NCBI RefSeq assembly: GCF_002288925.2
Contig: NW_022098076.1
Coordinates: 77,766,009 to 77,830,008 of the forward strand
Length of the DNA: 64,000 nt
Direction: 5' to 3'
Source: Delphinapterus leucas
Taxonomy: Eukaryota > Chordata > Mammalia > Artiodactyla > Monodontidae
Shown here: piece after piece, positions 12,103-22,530 of the stretch
How positions within the stretch are numbered: position 1 is the stretch's first letter
Layout: each line of letters begins with the position of its first letter
Program-made: the position numbers and the translations under genes
The notes under the pieces: generated by a model
What the model was told of the DNA's origin: nothing
The model's input: the letters and a program-made list of their open reading frames with translations, nothing else
Databases searched by the model: none

Positions 12103-12220
12103 TAGATTGTAAACTCTCTGAAGACAGGGGTTTGTGAATCTTATTCACATGGTATGCACAGGGCCCTGCCAGCACCAAGCACACTGTGAGCTAAGCAGTG
12201 ATGCTTGTTGAATTAAAATT
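12103..12220 (+). repeat. L2 LINE 3' end fragment
   Basis: 'ttgtaaactctctgaagacaggg...ttattcacatggtatgcacagggccctgccagcaccaagcacactgtg' follows the order of the L2 3' end. Diverged. Confidence 0.5.
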
Positions 12221-12702
12221 GTATTGTATAATAAGTGAAAGTGGTCTGTGTCACATTGTGAAAATTCTTTCATCTATTCCTTTAATATTTATCACTTGTT
12301 CGCTGTCTGCGTGTCTGAATTTTATGGCTGTGGGTATAAATGATGATATTGTTGGAGATTTAACTTTGAAAGGAAATGCTTCCTAGTGCTTCTTTTTGAG
12401 CTTCTGGGTCAGTGTAAGACATCCTTGGAAAAAACGTGAAGTATAAATCATACACCAATACTGGAACAAGACCACAACTAAGCTCTAAAAACTTCTTACT
12501 TTAAAATTTTGTGTTACTTAGAAGTAACTTTCAGAAATCTTATTGATTGAATTTCCAATAAGTAAATGTTATATAAATTTGAATTTATAAAAAGCAGCAC
12601 TAACAGCATTTGGCTTTTTATCTGTTTTGTATGTATGTTGGGGATCCTGATAAGATTTGATTTGAGAAAACAGCACAACTGCTGAGAAAGCTGCTCTGGA
12701 GT
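12221..12702. other. No gene or repeat recognised
   Basis: AT-rich, single-copy-looking. The 102-codon minus frame at 12,514-12,822 runs into the hAT element and is not credible as a gene. Confidence 0.45.
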
Positions 12703-12923
12703 GGAGGTTGGCAAACTTTTTTGGCAAAGGGCCAGATATTGCATGTTTTCTGCTTTGCAGACTCCATGCAAAGTCTCTTTTGCAATTACGCAGCTAGGCT
12801 GTTGCAGCTTGAAAGCAGCCACAGACGATAAATAAAGGAATGGGTGCGGCAGTGTTCCAGTGATACTTTATTTACATAAGCAGACAGTGGGCGAGGTGTG
12901 GCCCTGTAGTTTTCTAACCCCTG
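12703..12923 (-). mobile_element. hAT-type MER element
   Basis: Imperfect inverted ends: gaggttggcaaactttt on the left, ttttctaacccctg on the right. Inside: 'ggcaaagggccagatattgcat', 'gcttgaaagcagccacagac', 'ggaatgggtgcgg', 'ttccagtgatactttatttac'. It is the same family as 9,295-9,715 and 47,503-47,828, in the opposite orientation. About 220 bp, non-coding, presumably mobilised by another element's transposase. Confidence 0.65.
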
Positions 12924-12974
12924 CTCTCGAGGAGAGAGGATGATGGGCTTTATAAGTCATAGGCTTGGGGTGGG

Positions 12975-13095
12975 GGTCACTTATTCTCTCTGATCATCAG
13001 CACATCTGTAAAAGACGGCAAATGAAACCTACCACACTGAGTGCTGAAAATGATGAATAAGATAGGCTATAAAAACACCCGGCATAGCCATCATT
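12975..13095 (+). repeat. MIR SINE fragment
   Basis: 'cacatctgtaaaagacggcaaatgaaacctaccacactgagtgctg' and 'tgaataag' followed by 'aaaacacccggcat' follow the MIR 3' half, much diverged. Confidence 0.5.
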
Positions 13096-13555
13096 TTCTT
13101 TCTTGATTTTCTCTCCTCCCTCTTTTCTTGCCCTGATCAGAACAGTTGCATTCCTTTGGTGCAGCTACTTGAGCTAGTCATTGCTAGGATTTGATACTCA
13201 CAAAAAAGACAGCTAAGGCTTAACACTCCCAAGGGAATTTGTGTTAGAAACAAGAACTTACCAGCTGAACTGGCACTCTAGAGAGAAGATTCTGGAGCCA
13301 GGGCCCTCTCTCCATTCTCCCTTCATATCCTTATTTTGGGTGTGAGTTATTTCTTCACCTTTGATCACTACCTACTCACCTCCGCCACAACTGATTCGTC
13401 CTCCAAAGAGTAAAACATAGACTCAGATTTGCTTTGTGCCTGGCCAAGTCTAACAGTAGTGACCCACTCTTGTCTACAGAGCAGGGAGTTTTGCACACAG
13501 GGCCTCAGTGGGCATAATTTTGGGGTTCAGTTGAAAAAGAGCTTGGATTGGCATA
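13096..13555. other. No gene or repeat recognised
   Basis: Single-copy-looking sequence with only short chance frames. Confidence 0.45.
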
Positions 13556-13557
13556 AC

Positions 13558-13730
13558 TAGGCAGTTTTGGAGGTAGACAGACCTGGGATTGAATTGACTC
13601 CTGTCCTAATAAGTGATGTGATCTTGGGCAAAAGAATTAACTTCTCTGAGCTTTCACTCCTTTATAGTAATTAAAGTGACAATAATACCTACCTCACAAG
13701 GTTGTTGAAGTGAACTATATGAAATGTGTA
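13558..13730 (+). repeat. MIR SINE
   Basis: 'agacagacctgggattgaattgactcctg', 'agtgatgtgatcttgggcaaa', 'cttctctgagctttcactcc', 'aataatacctacctcacaaggttgttgaag' are MIR sections in order. Confidence 0.8.
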
Positions 13731-15183
13731 GAAAAAAAAAATCTTGGACTGGCAGGTGGAGAAAGCTAGGATTATTTCTGATACATAAATACTGTTGAAA
13801 ATGAATATCATCACTATGATTTTTATCATGACACATATGGTAACTGAGATATTAATCTCTATCATCACCACCATTTACTATTGTCTTTAGTCTCTCCCTT
13901 TTATATTACCAGCATCCCTAGAAACAAGATATGCATCATTGAAAACAATGCATTGCCATTTTTTTAACTTATTTTTTTATACAGCAGGTTCTTATTAGTC
14001 ATCCATTTTATACACATCAGTGTATACATGTCAATCCCAATCTCCCAATTCATCACACCCCCCACCCCACCCGGCTGCCTTCCCCCCTTGGTGTCCATAC
14101 TTTTGTTCTCTACATCTGTGTCTCAATTTCTGCCCTGCAAACCGGTTCATCACCATTTTTCTAGGTTCCACATATATGCGTTAATATACATTTGTTTTTC
14201 TCTTTCTGACTTACTTCACTCTGTATGACAGTCTCTAGATCCATCCACGTCTCTACAAATGACCCAATCACGTTCCTTTTTATGGCTGAGTAATACTCCA
14301 TTGTATATATGTACCACATCTTCTTTATCCATTTGTCTGTCAATGGGCATTGAGGTTGCTTCCATGACCTGGCTATTGTAAATAGTGCTGCAATGAACAT
14401 TGGGGTGCATGTTTCTTTTTGAATTATGGTTTTCTGTGGGTATATGCCCAGTAGTGGGATTGCTGGGTCATATGGTAGTTCTATTTTTAGTTTTTTAAGG
14501 AACTTCCATACTGTTCTCCATAGTGGCTGTATCAGTTTACATTCCCACCAACAGTGCAGAGGGTTCCCTTTTCTCCACACCCTCTCCAGCATTTGTTGTT
14601 TGTAGATTTTCTGATGATGCCCATTCTAACCGGCGTGAGGTGATACCTCACTGTAGTTTTGATTTGCGTTTCTCTAATAATTAGTGATGTTGAGCAGCTT
14701 TTCATGTGCTTCTTGGCCATCTGTATGCCTTCTTTGGAGAAAAGTCTGTTTAGGTCTTCTGCCCATTTTTGGATTGGGTTGTTTGTTTTTTTAATATTGA
14801 GCTGAATAAGCTGTTTATACATTTTGGAGATTAATCCTTTGTCTGTTGATTCATTTGCAAATATTTTCTCCCATTCTGAGGGTTGTCTTTTCGTCTTGTT
14901 TGTAGTTTCCTTGGCTGTGCAAAAGCCTTTAAGTTTCATTAGGTCCCATTGGTTTATTTTTGTCTTTATTTCCATTTCTCTAGGAGGTGGGTCAAAAAAG
15001 ATCTTGCTGTGATTTATGTCAAAGAGTGTTCTTCCTGTGTTTTCCTCTAAGAGTTTTATGATGTCCGATCTTACATTTATGTCTTTAATCCATTTTGAGT
15101 TTATTTTTGTGTATGGTATTAGGGAGTGTTCTAATTTTATTCTTTTACATGTAGCTGTCCAGTTTTCCCAGCACCACTTATTG

Positions 15184-15419
15184 AAGAGGCTGTCTTTTAT
15201 TTTTTATTTTTTTGCAGTACGCAGGCCTCTCAGTTGTGGCCTCTCCCGTTGCGGAGCACAGGCTCCGGACACGCAGGCCCAGCGGCCATGGCTCACGAGC
15301 CCAGCCGCTCCGCGGCATGTGGGATCTTCCCAGACCGGGGCACAAACCCATGTCCTCTGCATCGGCAGGCAGACTCTCAACCACTGTGCCACCAGGGAAG
15401 CCCAAAGAGACTGTCTTTT
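15184..15419 (-). mobile_element. CHR SINE inside L1 ORF2, with target duplication
   Basis: SINE body 15,199-15,403: T-rich tail, gcagtacgcaggcctctca, and head ending gccaccagggaagccc. It is flanked by aagaggctgtctttt (15,184-15,198) and aagagactgtctttt (15,405-15,419), one mismatch. The other L1 in this window keeps the uninterrupted site (59,963-59,987: 'gaagaggctgtcttttctcc'), so it serves as the empty-site control. Confidence 0.96.
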
Positions 15420-16362
15420 CTCCATTGTATATCCTTGCCTCCTTTGTCATAGATTAGTTGACCATAGGTGCGTGGGTTTATCTCTGGGCTTTCTATCCTG
15501 TTCCATTGATTTATATTTCTGTTTTTGTGCCAGTACGATATTGTCTTGATTACTATACCTTTGTAGTATAATCTGAAGTCAGGGAGTCTGATTCCTCCAG
15601 CTCCTTCTTTTTCCCCTCAAGACTGCTTTGGCTATTCGGGGTCTTTAGAGTCTCCATACAGATTTTAAGATTTTTTGTTCTAGTTCTGTAAAAAATGGCA
15701 TTGGTAATTTGATAGGTATTGCGTTGAATCTGTAGATTGCTTTGGGTAGTATAGTCATTTTCACAGTATTGATTCTACCAATGCAAGAACATGGTATACC
15801 TCTCCATCTGTCGGTATCATCTCTAATTTCTTTCATCAGTGTCTTATACATTTCTGCATACAGGTCTTTTGTCTCCCTAGGTAGGTTTATTCCTAGGTAT
15901 TTTATTCTTTTTGTTGCAGTGGTAAATGGGAGTGTTTCCTTAATTTCTCTTTCAGAAGTTTTGTCGATAGTGTACAGGAATGCAAGAGATTTATGGGCAT
16001 TAATTTGTATCCTGCTACTTTACCAAATTCATTGATTAGCTCTAGTAGTTTTCTGGTAGCATCTTTAGGATTCTGTATGTATAGTATCATGTCATCTGCA
16101 AACAGTGACAGTTTTACTTCTTCTTTTCCAATTTGTATTCCTTTTCTTTCTTTTTCTTCTGCTTGCCGTGGCTAGGACTTCCAAAACTATGTTGAATAAT
16201 AGTGGAAAGAGTGGACATCCTTGTCTTGTTCCTGATCTTAAAGGAAATGCTTTCAGTTTTTCATCGAGAATGATGTTTGCTGTGGGTTTCTCGTATATGC
16301 TCTTTATTATGTTGAGGTAGACTTCCTCTGTGCCCACTTTCTGGAGAGTTTTTATCATAAAT

Positions 16363-16618
16363 GGGTGTTGAATTTTGTCAAAAGCTTTTTCTGCATCTAT
16401 TAAGATGATCATATGGTTTCTATTCTTCAGTTTGTTAATATGATGTATCACATTGATTGATTTGCGTATACTGAAGAATCCTTGCATCCCTGGGATAAAT
16501 CCGACTTGATCATGGTGTATTATCCTTTTAGCGTGCTGTTGGATTCTGTTTGCTAGTATTTTGTTGAGGATTTTTGCATCTATATTCATCAGTGATATTG
16601 GTCTGTGATTTTCTTTTT
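16363..16618. repeat. Left copy of gap-flanking duplication
   Basis: 256 bases of L1 reverse transcriptase that recur at 16,719-16,974 with one difference (A at 16,443 against C at 16,799), directly abutting a run of N. See findings. Confidence 0.95.
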
Positions 16619-16718
16619 NNNNNNNNNNNNNNNNNNNNNNNNNNNNNNNNNNNNNNNNNNNNNNNNNNNNNNNNNNNNNNNNNNNNNNNNNNNNNNNNNN
16701 NNNNNNNNNNNNNNNNNN
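16619..16718. other. Assembly gap (exactly 100 N)
   Basis: A run of exactly 100 N, the customary size for a gap of unknown length. It lies within the L1 reverse transcriptase and has the same 256-base sequence on both sides. Confidence 0.99.
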
Positions 16719-16974
16719 GGGTGTTGAATTTTGTCAAAAGCTTTTTCTGCATCTATTAAGATGATCATATGGTTTCTATTCTTCAGTTTGTTAATATGCT
16801 GTATCACATTGATTGATTTGCGTATACTGAAGAATCCTTGCATCCCTGGGATAAATCCGACTTGATCATGGTGTATTATCCTTTTAGCGTGCTGTTGGAT
16901 TCTGTTTGCTAGTATTTTGTTGAGGATTTTTGCATCTATATTCATCAGTGATATTGGTCTGTGATTTTCTTTTT
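16719..16974. repeat. Right copy of gap-flanking duplication
   Basis: Same 256 bases as 16,363-16,618, one mismatch. If collapsed with its partner, the ORF2 frame continues through without loss or gain, as expected if the two are one locus. Confidence 0.95.
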
Positions 16975-18585
16975 TTGTAGTATCTTTGTCTGGTTTTGGT
17001 ATCAGGGTGATGGTGGCCTCATAGAATGAGTTTGGGAGTGTTCCTTCTTCTGCAATTTTTTGGAAGAGTTTGAAAAGGATGGGTGTTAGCTCTTCTCTAA
17101 ATGTTTGATAGAATTCACCTGTGAAGCCATGTTTTCCTGGACTTTTGTTTGTTGGAAGATTTTTGATGACAGTTTCAATTTCATTACTTGTGATTGGTCT
17201 GTTCCTATTTTCTACTTCTTCCTGGTTCAGTCTTGGAAGGTTATACCTCTCTAAGAATTTTTCCATTTCTTCCAGGTTGTCCATTTTATTGGCATAGAGT
17301 TGCTTGTAGTAGTCTCTTAGGATGCTTTGTATTTCTGCGGTGTCTGTTGTAACTTCTCCTTTTTCATTTCTAATTTTATTGATTTGAGTCCTCTCCCTCT
17401 TTTTCTTGATGAGTCTGGCTAATGGTTTATCAATTTTGTTTATCTTCTCAAAGAACCAGCTTTTAGTTTTATTGATCTTTGCTATTATTTTCTTTGTTTC
17501 TATTTCATTTATTCCTGCTCTGATCTTTATGATTTCTTTCCTTCTGCTAACTTTAGGTTTTGTTTGTTCTTCTTTCTCTAGTTCCTTTAGGTGTAAGGTT
17601 AGATTGTTTATTTGAGATTTTTCTTATTTCTTGAGGTAGGCTTGTATAGCTATAAACTTTCCTCTTAGAACTGCTTTTGCTGCATCCCATAGGTTTTGGA
17701 TCGTCGTGTTTTCATTGTCATTTGTGTCTAGGTATTTTTTGATTTCCTCTTTGATTTCTTTAATGATCTCTTGGTTATTTAGTAACATATTGTTTAGCTT
17801 CCATGGGTTTGTGTTTTTAATGTTTTTTTCCCTGTAATTGATTTCTAATCTCATAGCATTGTGGTCAGAAAAGATGCTTGATATGATTTCAATTTTCTTA
17901 AATTTACTGAGGCTTGATTTGTGATCTGTCCTGGAGAATGTTCCATGCGCACTTGAGAAGAAAGTGTAATCTGCTGTTCTTGGATGGAATATCCTATAAA
18001 TATCAATTAAATCTATTTGGTCTATTGTGTCATTTAAAGCTTGTGTTTCCTTATTAATTTTCTGTTTGGATGATCTGTCCATTGGTGTAAGTGAGGTGTT
18101 AAAGTCCCCCACTATTGTGTTACTGTCTATTTCCTCTTTTAGAGCTGTTAGCAGTTGCCTTATGTTTTGAGGTGCTCCTATGTTGGGTGCATATATATTT
18201 ATAATTGTTATATCTTCTTCTTGGATTGATCCCTTGATCATTATGTAGTGTCCTTCCTTGTCTCTTGTAACATTCTTTACTTTAAAGTCTATTTGATATG
18301 AGTATCACTACTCCAGCTTTCTTTTGTTTTCCATTTGCGTGGAATATCTTTTTCCATCCCCTCACTTTCAGTCTGAATGTGTCCCTAGGTCTGAAGTGGG
18401 TGTCTTGTAGACAGCATATATATGGGTCTTGTTTTTGTAGCCATTCAACAAGCCTGTGTCTTTTGGTTGGAGCATTTAATCCATTCACATTTAAAGTAAT
18501 TATCGATATGTATGTTCCTATTACCATTTTCTTAATTGTTTTGGGGTTGTTTTTGTAGGTCTTTTCCTTCTCCTGTGTTTCTTTC

Positions 18586-19695
18586 CTAGAGAAGTTCCTT
18601 TGGCATTTGTTGTAAACCTGGTTTGGTGGTGCTGAATTCTCTTAGCTTTTGCTTGTCTGTAAAGCTTTTGATTTCTCCATCGAATCTGAATGAGATCCTT
18701 GCCAGGTAGAGTAATCTTGGTTGTAGGTTCTTCCCTTTCATCACTTTAAGTATATCATGCCACTCCCTTCTGGCTTGTAAATTTTCTACTGAGAAATCAG
18801 CTGTTAACCTTATGGGAGTTTCTTTGTATGGTATTTGTCGTTTTTCCCTTGCTGCTTTCAATAATTTTTCTTTGTCCTTAATTTTTGCCAATTTGATTAC
18901 TATGTGTCTCCGCATGTTTCTCCTTTGGTTTATCCTGTATGGGACTCTCTGTACTTCCTGGACTTGAGTGGCTATTTCCTTACCCATGTTAGGGAAGTTT
19001 TCGACTATAATATCTTCAAATATTCTCTTGGGTTCTTTCTCTTTCTTTTCTCCTTCTGGGACCCCTATAATGCGAATGTTGTTGCGTTTAATGTTGTCCT
19101 CTTAGGCTGTCTTCATTTCTTTTCATTCTTTTTTCTTTATTCTGTTCTGCAACAGTGAATTCCACCATTCTGTCTTCTGGGTCACTTATCCGTTCTTCTG
19201 CCTCAGTTATTCTGCTATTGATTCCTTCTAGTGTATTTTTTTTTTTTTTTTTTTTTTTGCGGTACGCGGGCCTCCCACCGACGTGGCCCCTCCCGTTGTG
19301 GAGCACAGGCTTCGGACGTGCAGGCCCAGCGGCCATGGCCCATGGGCCCAGCCGCTCCGCAGCACACGGGACCCCCCAGACTGGGGCACGAACCCGTGTC
19401 CCCTGCACCGGCAGGCGGACCCCCAACCACTGTGCCACCAGGGAAGCCCTCTAGTGTATTTTTCATTTCAGTTATTGTATTGTTTATCTGTTTGTTTGCT
19501 CTTTAATTCTTCTTGATCTTTATTAAACATTTCTTGCATCTTGTCGATCTTAGCCTGCATTCTTTTTCCAAGGTCTTGGATCATCCTCACTATCATTATT
19601 CTGAATTCTTTTTCTGGAAGGTTGCCTATCTCCACTTCATTTAGTTATTTTTCTGGGGTTTTATCTTGTTCCTTCATCTGGTACATAGCCCTCTG
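18586..19695 (-). pseudogene. L1 ORF1 (RNA-binding protein), broken
   Basis: L1 ORF1 encodes the trimeric RNA-binding chaperone that packages L1 RNA. The N-terminal, Lys/Glu-rich coiled-coil part starts around 19,690 on the minus strand and soon meets an in-frame stop (after the visible residues PEK). The frame is then cut by a CHR SINE at 19,241-19,449, resuming with NSRITEAEERIS. The C-terminal half is best preserved (18,987-18,586, 133 codons), with the RRHIVIKLAKIKDKEKLLKA and ARREWHDILKVMKGKNLQPR segments typical of the RRM/C-terminal domains. It ends KELL and a stop 59 bases before the ORF2 start region. Dead by stops, frameshift and insertion. Confidence 0.9.
19227..19463 (-). mobile_element. 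CHR SINE inside L1 ORF1, with target duplication
   Basis: SINE body 19,241-19,449 with a long T tail, gcggtacgcgggcctcccacc, and head gccaccagggaagccc. An exact 14-bp duplication tctagtgtattttt lies at 19,227-19,240 and 19,450-19,463. Exact flanks and a long pure tail suggest that this is younger than the copy in ORF2. Confidence 0.96.
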
Positions 19696-19699
19696 CCTT

Positions 19700-20606
19700 T
19701 TCGTCTCGTCTGTCTTTCTGTGAATGTGGTTTTTGTTCCACAGGCTGCAGGATTGTAGTTCTTCTTGCTTCTGCTGTCTGCCCTCTGGTGGATGAGCCTA
19801 TCTAAGAGGCTTGTGGAAGTTTCCTGATGGGAGGGACTGGTGGGAGTAGAGCTGGATGTTGCTCAGTGGGCAGAGTTCAGTAAAACTTTAATCAGCTTGT
19901 CTGCTGATGTGTGGGGCTGGGTTCCCTCCCTGTTGGTTGTTTGGCCTGAGATGACCCAACACTGGACCCTACAGGCTCTTTGGTGGGACTAATGGCAGAC
20001 TCTGGGAGGGCTCACGCCAAGGAGTACTTCCCAGAACTTCTGCCGCCAGTGTCCTTGTCCTCACCATGAGACAGAGCCACACCCTGCCTCTGCAGGAGAC
20101 CCTCCAACACTGGCAGGTAGGTCTGGTTCAGTCTCGTATGGGGCCACTGCTCCTTCCCCTGGGTCCCGATGCGCATACTACCTTGTGTGTGCCCTCCAAG
20201 AGTGGAGTCTCTGTTTCCCCCAGTCCTGTTGAAGTCCTGCAATCAAATCCAGCTAGCCTTCAAAGTCTGATTCTCTGGGAATTCCTCCTCCCGTTGCTGG
20301 ACCCCCAGGTTGAGAAGCCTGATGTGGGGCTCAGAACTTTCACTCCAGTGGGTCGGCTTCTGTGGTATAAGTGTTCTCCAGTTTGTGAGTCACCCACCCA
20401 GCAGTTATGGGATTTGATTTTATTGTGATTGCACCCCTCCTACCGTCTCACTGCAGCTTCTCCTTTGTCTTTGCATGTGGGGTGTCTTTTTTGGTGAGTT
20501 CCATTGTCTTCCTGTTGATGACTGTTCAGCAGTTAGTTGTGATTCTGGTGTTCTTGCAAGAGGGAGTGAGAGCACGTCCTTCTACTCTGCCATCTTGACC
20601 AATCTC
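19700..20606 (-). promoter_or_regulatory. L1 5' UTR (internal promoter region)
   Basis: Non-coding part upstream of ORF1. In L1 elements this region holds the RNA polymerase II promoter, and its presence shows the insertion was not 5' truncated. It has a CTCF-like core on the minus strand (ccaccagagggcag, 19,778-19,791). The 120-codon plus-strand frame at 20,066-20,428 lies wholly in this UTR in antisense and is not a gene. Confidence 0.8.
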
Positions 20607-20615
20607 TGCATTGCT

Positions 20616-21194
20616 GGTTTGAATCTCAGTTACAAATCTTGGGATAGTCAGACTGTGTGAAGCTGAGGTATTTGGGACACTGAGCCCTGAGCTTAAATGC
20701 CTCTTCCTTTCTTTAGCTGCCAGTGTGTAAACTCTTATAGACCAAGTGAAATGGGGTTAATAAATAAATAAATAAATAAATAGTGGCTTAATAAAAATAA
20801 GTAGTCAACCCCTTCTCATTCTCTTCTAGGCAAAATATAGAAACTAGGCGAAGTCTCTTTGGTGGCCCCAGAAACACTCTCTCATCTTCCGAACTATGTC
20901 TCCTTGAATTCCTCAGAGTGTAACTCCCATTGTTCATCCACACCAGGTGTGAAGGGCTGTTGACAACTTGAAGTGTGGTCACTCTGGGATGGGGTGGATG
21001 GGGCAGTGGTGGTAATTGTAACATGTGTTTAGGCCATTATTGCAAACTCATATGGCTACAGAGACCACACAGGAAACTCAAACTAGTGATGCAGGCTGGA
21101 TGCTCACTTCCAGTTTCTTAAAACACGTCATCCTCTGAGGTCATCTTTTATTTTTCTGATATTGACTTAGAAATGAACATGGAGAAATATTTCC
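20616..21194. other. No gene; short (AAAT)n at about 20,757-20,781
   Basis: Single-copy-looking sequence with a taaataaataaataaataaatag run. No supported gene. Confidence 0.5.
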
Positions 21195-22530
21195 TACTAT
21201 AGCAGTTCTCAGATGTGAGCAGTGGACCTCTGGGGGTCCCTGAGATAATTTCAGGAGGTTCATGAGGTCTAAACTATTTTTATAAAGTATAAGACATTAC
21301 TTGCCTTTTTCACTGTATTGATATTTGTTCTGATGATACAAAAGCAATAGTGATTCAACAGGAATCAAGTCATTGGCACCGGACTGTTCTAGTAGTTACT
21401 GTATTCTCCACTGCCATGTACTCACATTTTTTAAAAAATGACAATTTCACTTGTCCTTGGTGAAATAGTAAAAATTATTAATTTTTATTATATCTCAACC
21501 CTTGTTGAGTACACATCTTTTTTCATATTATGTGACAGTATTGGAAGTGTACATAAAGTATTTCTGCACAGTGAAGTATGGTGGCTGTCTCACTTATGCA
21601 ATTGCTTGAGTTGCAAGCTGAACTATACACTTTTTTTTCATGGAACACCATTTTTCAAACTATGGTTATTCAAACTTGGGCATCTGGCATTCATTCAAAA
21701 ATGAATGAAGTTAGCTTGTCACTTCAAGGAAAACAGCCGTCAGAATTTGTTGCCAGTGGTGAAGTTGGAGCTTTCAAACATTAATATTTGGGAAAACTTG
21801 TGTCCACAACTATGAGCTGGATAGCATGCTAATACTTTCAAAACTTTTTCCAAGATAACATTAAAAACAAATGTGATTTTTTTGATGTTATACAATGGAA
21901 TGTGTCAACATTTGGAAGATCTGCATAACTCATTGAACCAGTATTTTCCAAATGACCAATGCATGACATTATAAAATCTTGCATGGGTAGAAGATACAAA
22001 GTGTAAGACCAATGGATTTTAATGTAACAGTATGAGCTTCTTGGAATGGTTGCAGATTCCACATTGCAACTAACTTTAAGAAGTTACCACTTGTTGAGTT
22101 TTAATATAGTATCAAAGAATCATATTCACAATTATATGAAAAGGCTATGAAAACATGTGTCCATTTTCCAACTTCTTACACAATTGTGCAAGGCCGGTTT
22201 TCTTCATTTGCTTTAACCAAAACAACATATCACAATTGATTAAAAGCTGATTCTATTAAGCCAGATGTTCAAGAGATTTTCAAAAATATAAAAACAATGC
22301 CATTCTTCTTGTAATCTTTTTTTGTTTTGGAAAAATAATTTTTCATAAAAATATGTTATTGGTGTTAATAGGAAATATCTTTATATTTTAACACTTTCTC
22401 AGTTTTAACTTTTAATATAGTAAATATTTATAGATCTAACATACAAAACAGAAACTCTTTGAGTGCTTAATGATTTGTAAGAGTATAGAAGGGTCCCAAG
22501 ACCAAATATTCGAGAGTCCCTACTCTACTG
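21195..22530 (+). mobile_element. Decayed autonomous hAT transposon
   Basis: The left end (cagttctcagatgtgag, then 'tgggggtccctgag', 21,203 on) and right end ('gggtcccaagaccaaatattcgagagtcc', to about 22,520) are related inverted ends. The 8-base flanks ctactata and ctactcta could be a decayed target duplication. The internal part has pieces of a hAT transposase of the kind that gave rise to host genes such as ZBED5 and FAM200: in one frame 'VKIINFYYISTLVEYTSFFI' (about 21,468), in another 'GKQPSEFVASGEVGAFKH' (to 21,784), and further pieces to 22,290 with many stops. Non-functional. Subfamily not resolved. Confidence 0.7.

Larger units (their letters stand above)
14161..18527 (-). pseudogene. 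L1 ORF2 (endonuclease/reverse transcriptase), broken
   Basis: ORF2 carries an APE-type endonuclease, a reverse transcriptase and a Cys-rich C-terminal segment; it nicks target DNA and copies L1 or SINE RNA. Visible on the minus strand: the endonuclease start (ITLNVNGLNAPTKRHRLVEW, from 18,527), endonuclease middle with IINIYAPN (18,241 onward), the RT (17,284-16,092, e.g. [20 protein letters not shown]), the catalytic FADD in another frame at about 16,105, then thumb segments, and the C-terminal part ending at 14,161 ([12 protein letters not shown]). Breaks: stops near 18,282, 17,624 and 15,902, a frameshift before FADD, a CHR SINE at 15,199-15,403, and an assembly gap. It cannot yield an active protein. 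Such ORF2 proteins are also what moved the CHR SINEs in this window. Confidence 0.93.
13958..20606 (-). mobile_element. Full-length, defective cetartiodactyl L1 LINE
   Basis: Read on the minus strand it runs from 5' UTR (20,606 to about 19,700) through ORF1 and ORF2 to a 3' UTR and A-rich tail (about 13,980-13,958). The 5' end has the usual L1 start (on the plus strand 'cttctactctgccatcttgacc', ending near 20,606). A likely target duplication, tgcattgcc/t, lies at 13,949-13,957 and 20,607-20,615. Stops and frameshifts break both ORFs, so it cannot move by itself. Later events inside it are two CHR SINEs (15,199-15,403 and 19,241-19,449) and an assembly gap with a repeated flank (16,363-16,974). 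Taking these away, the element is a little under 6 kb, close to the normal L1 length. Full-length copies are a small minority among genomic L1s. Confidence 0.95.

Noticed and set aside
15016..15549. 177-codon plus frame
   Set aside because: Antisense to L1 ORF2 and partly made of the CHR SINE; a common artefact of T-rich antisense L1.
16528..17284. Long minus frame with a run of X
   Set aside because: It reads through the assembly gap; the length is not real.
20066..20428. 120-codon plus frame
   Set aside because: Lies fully within the L1 5' UTR in antisense.
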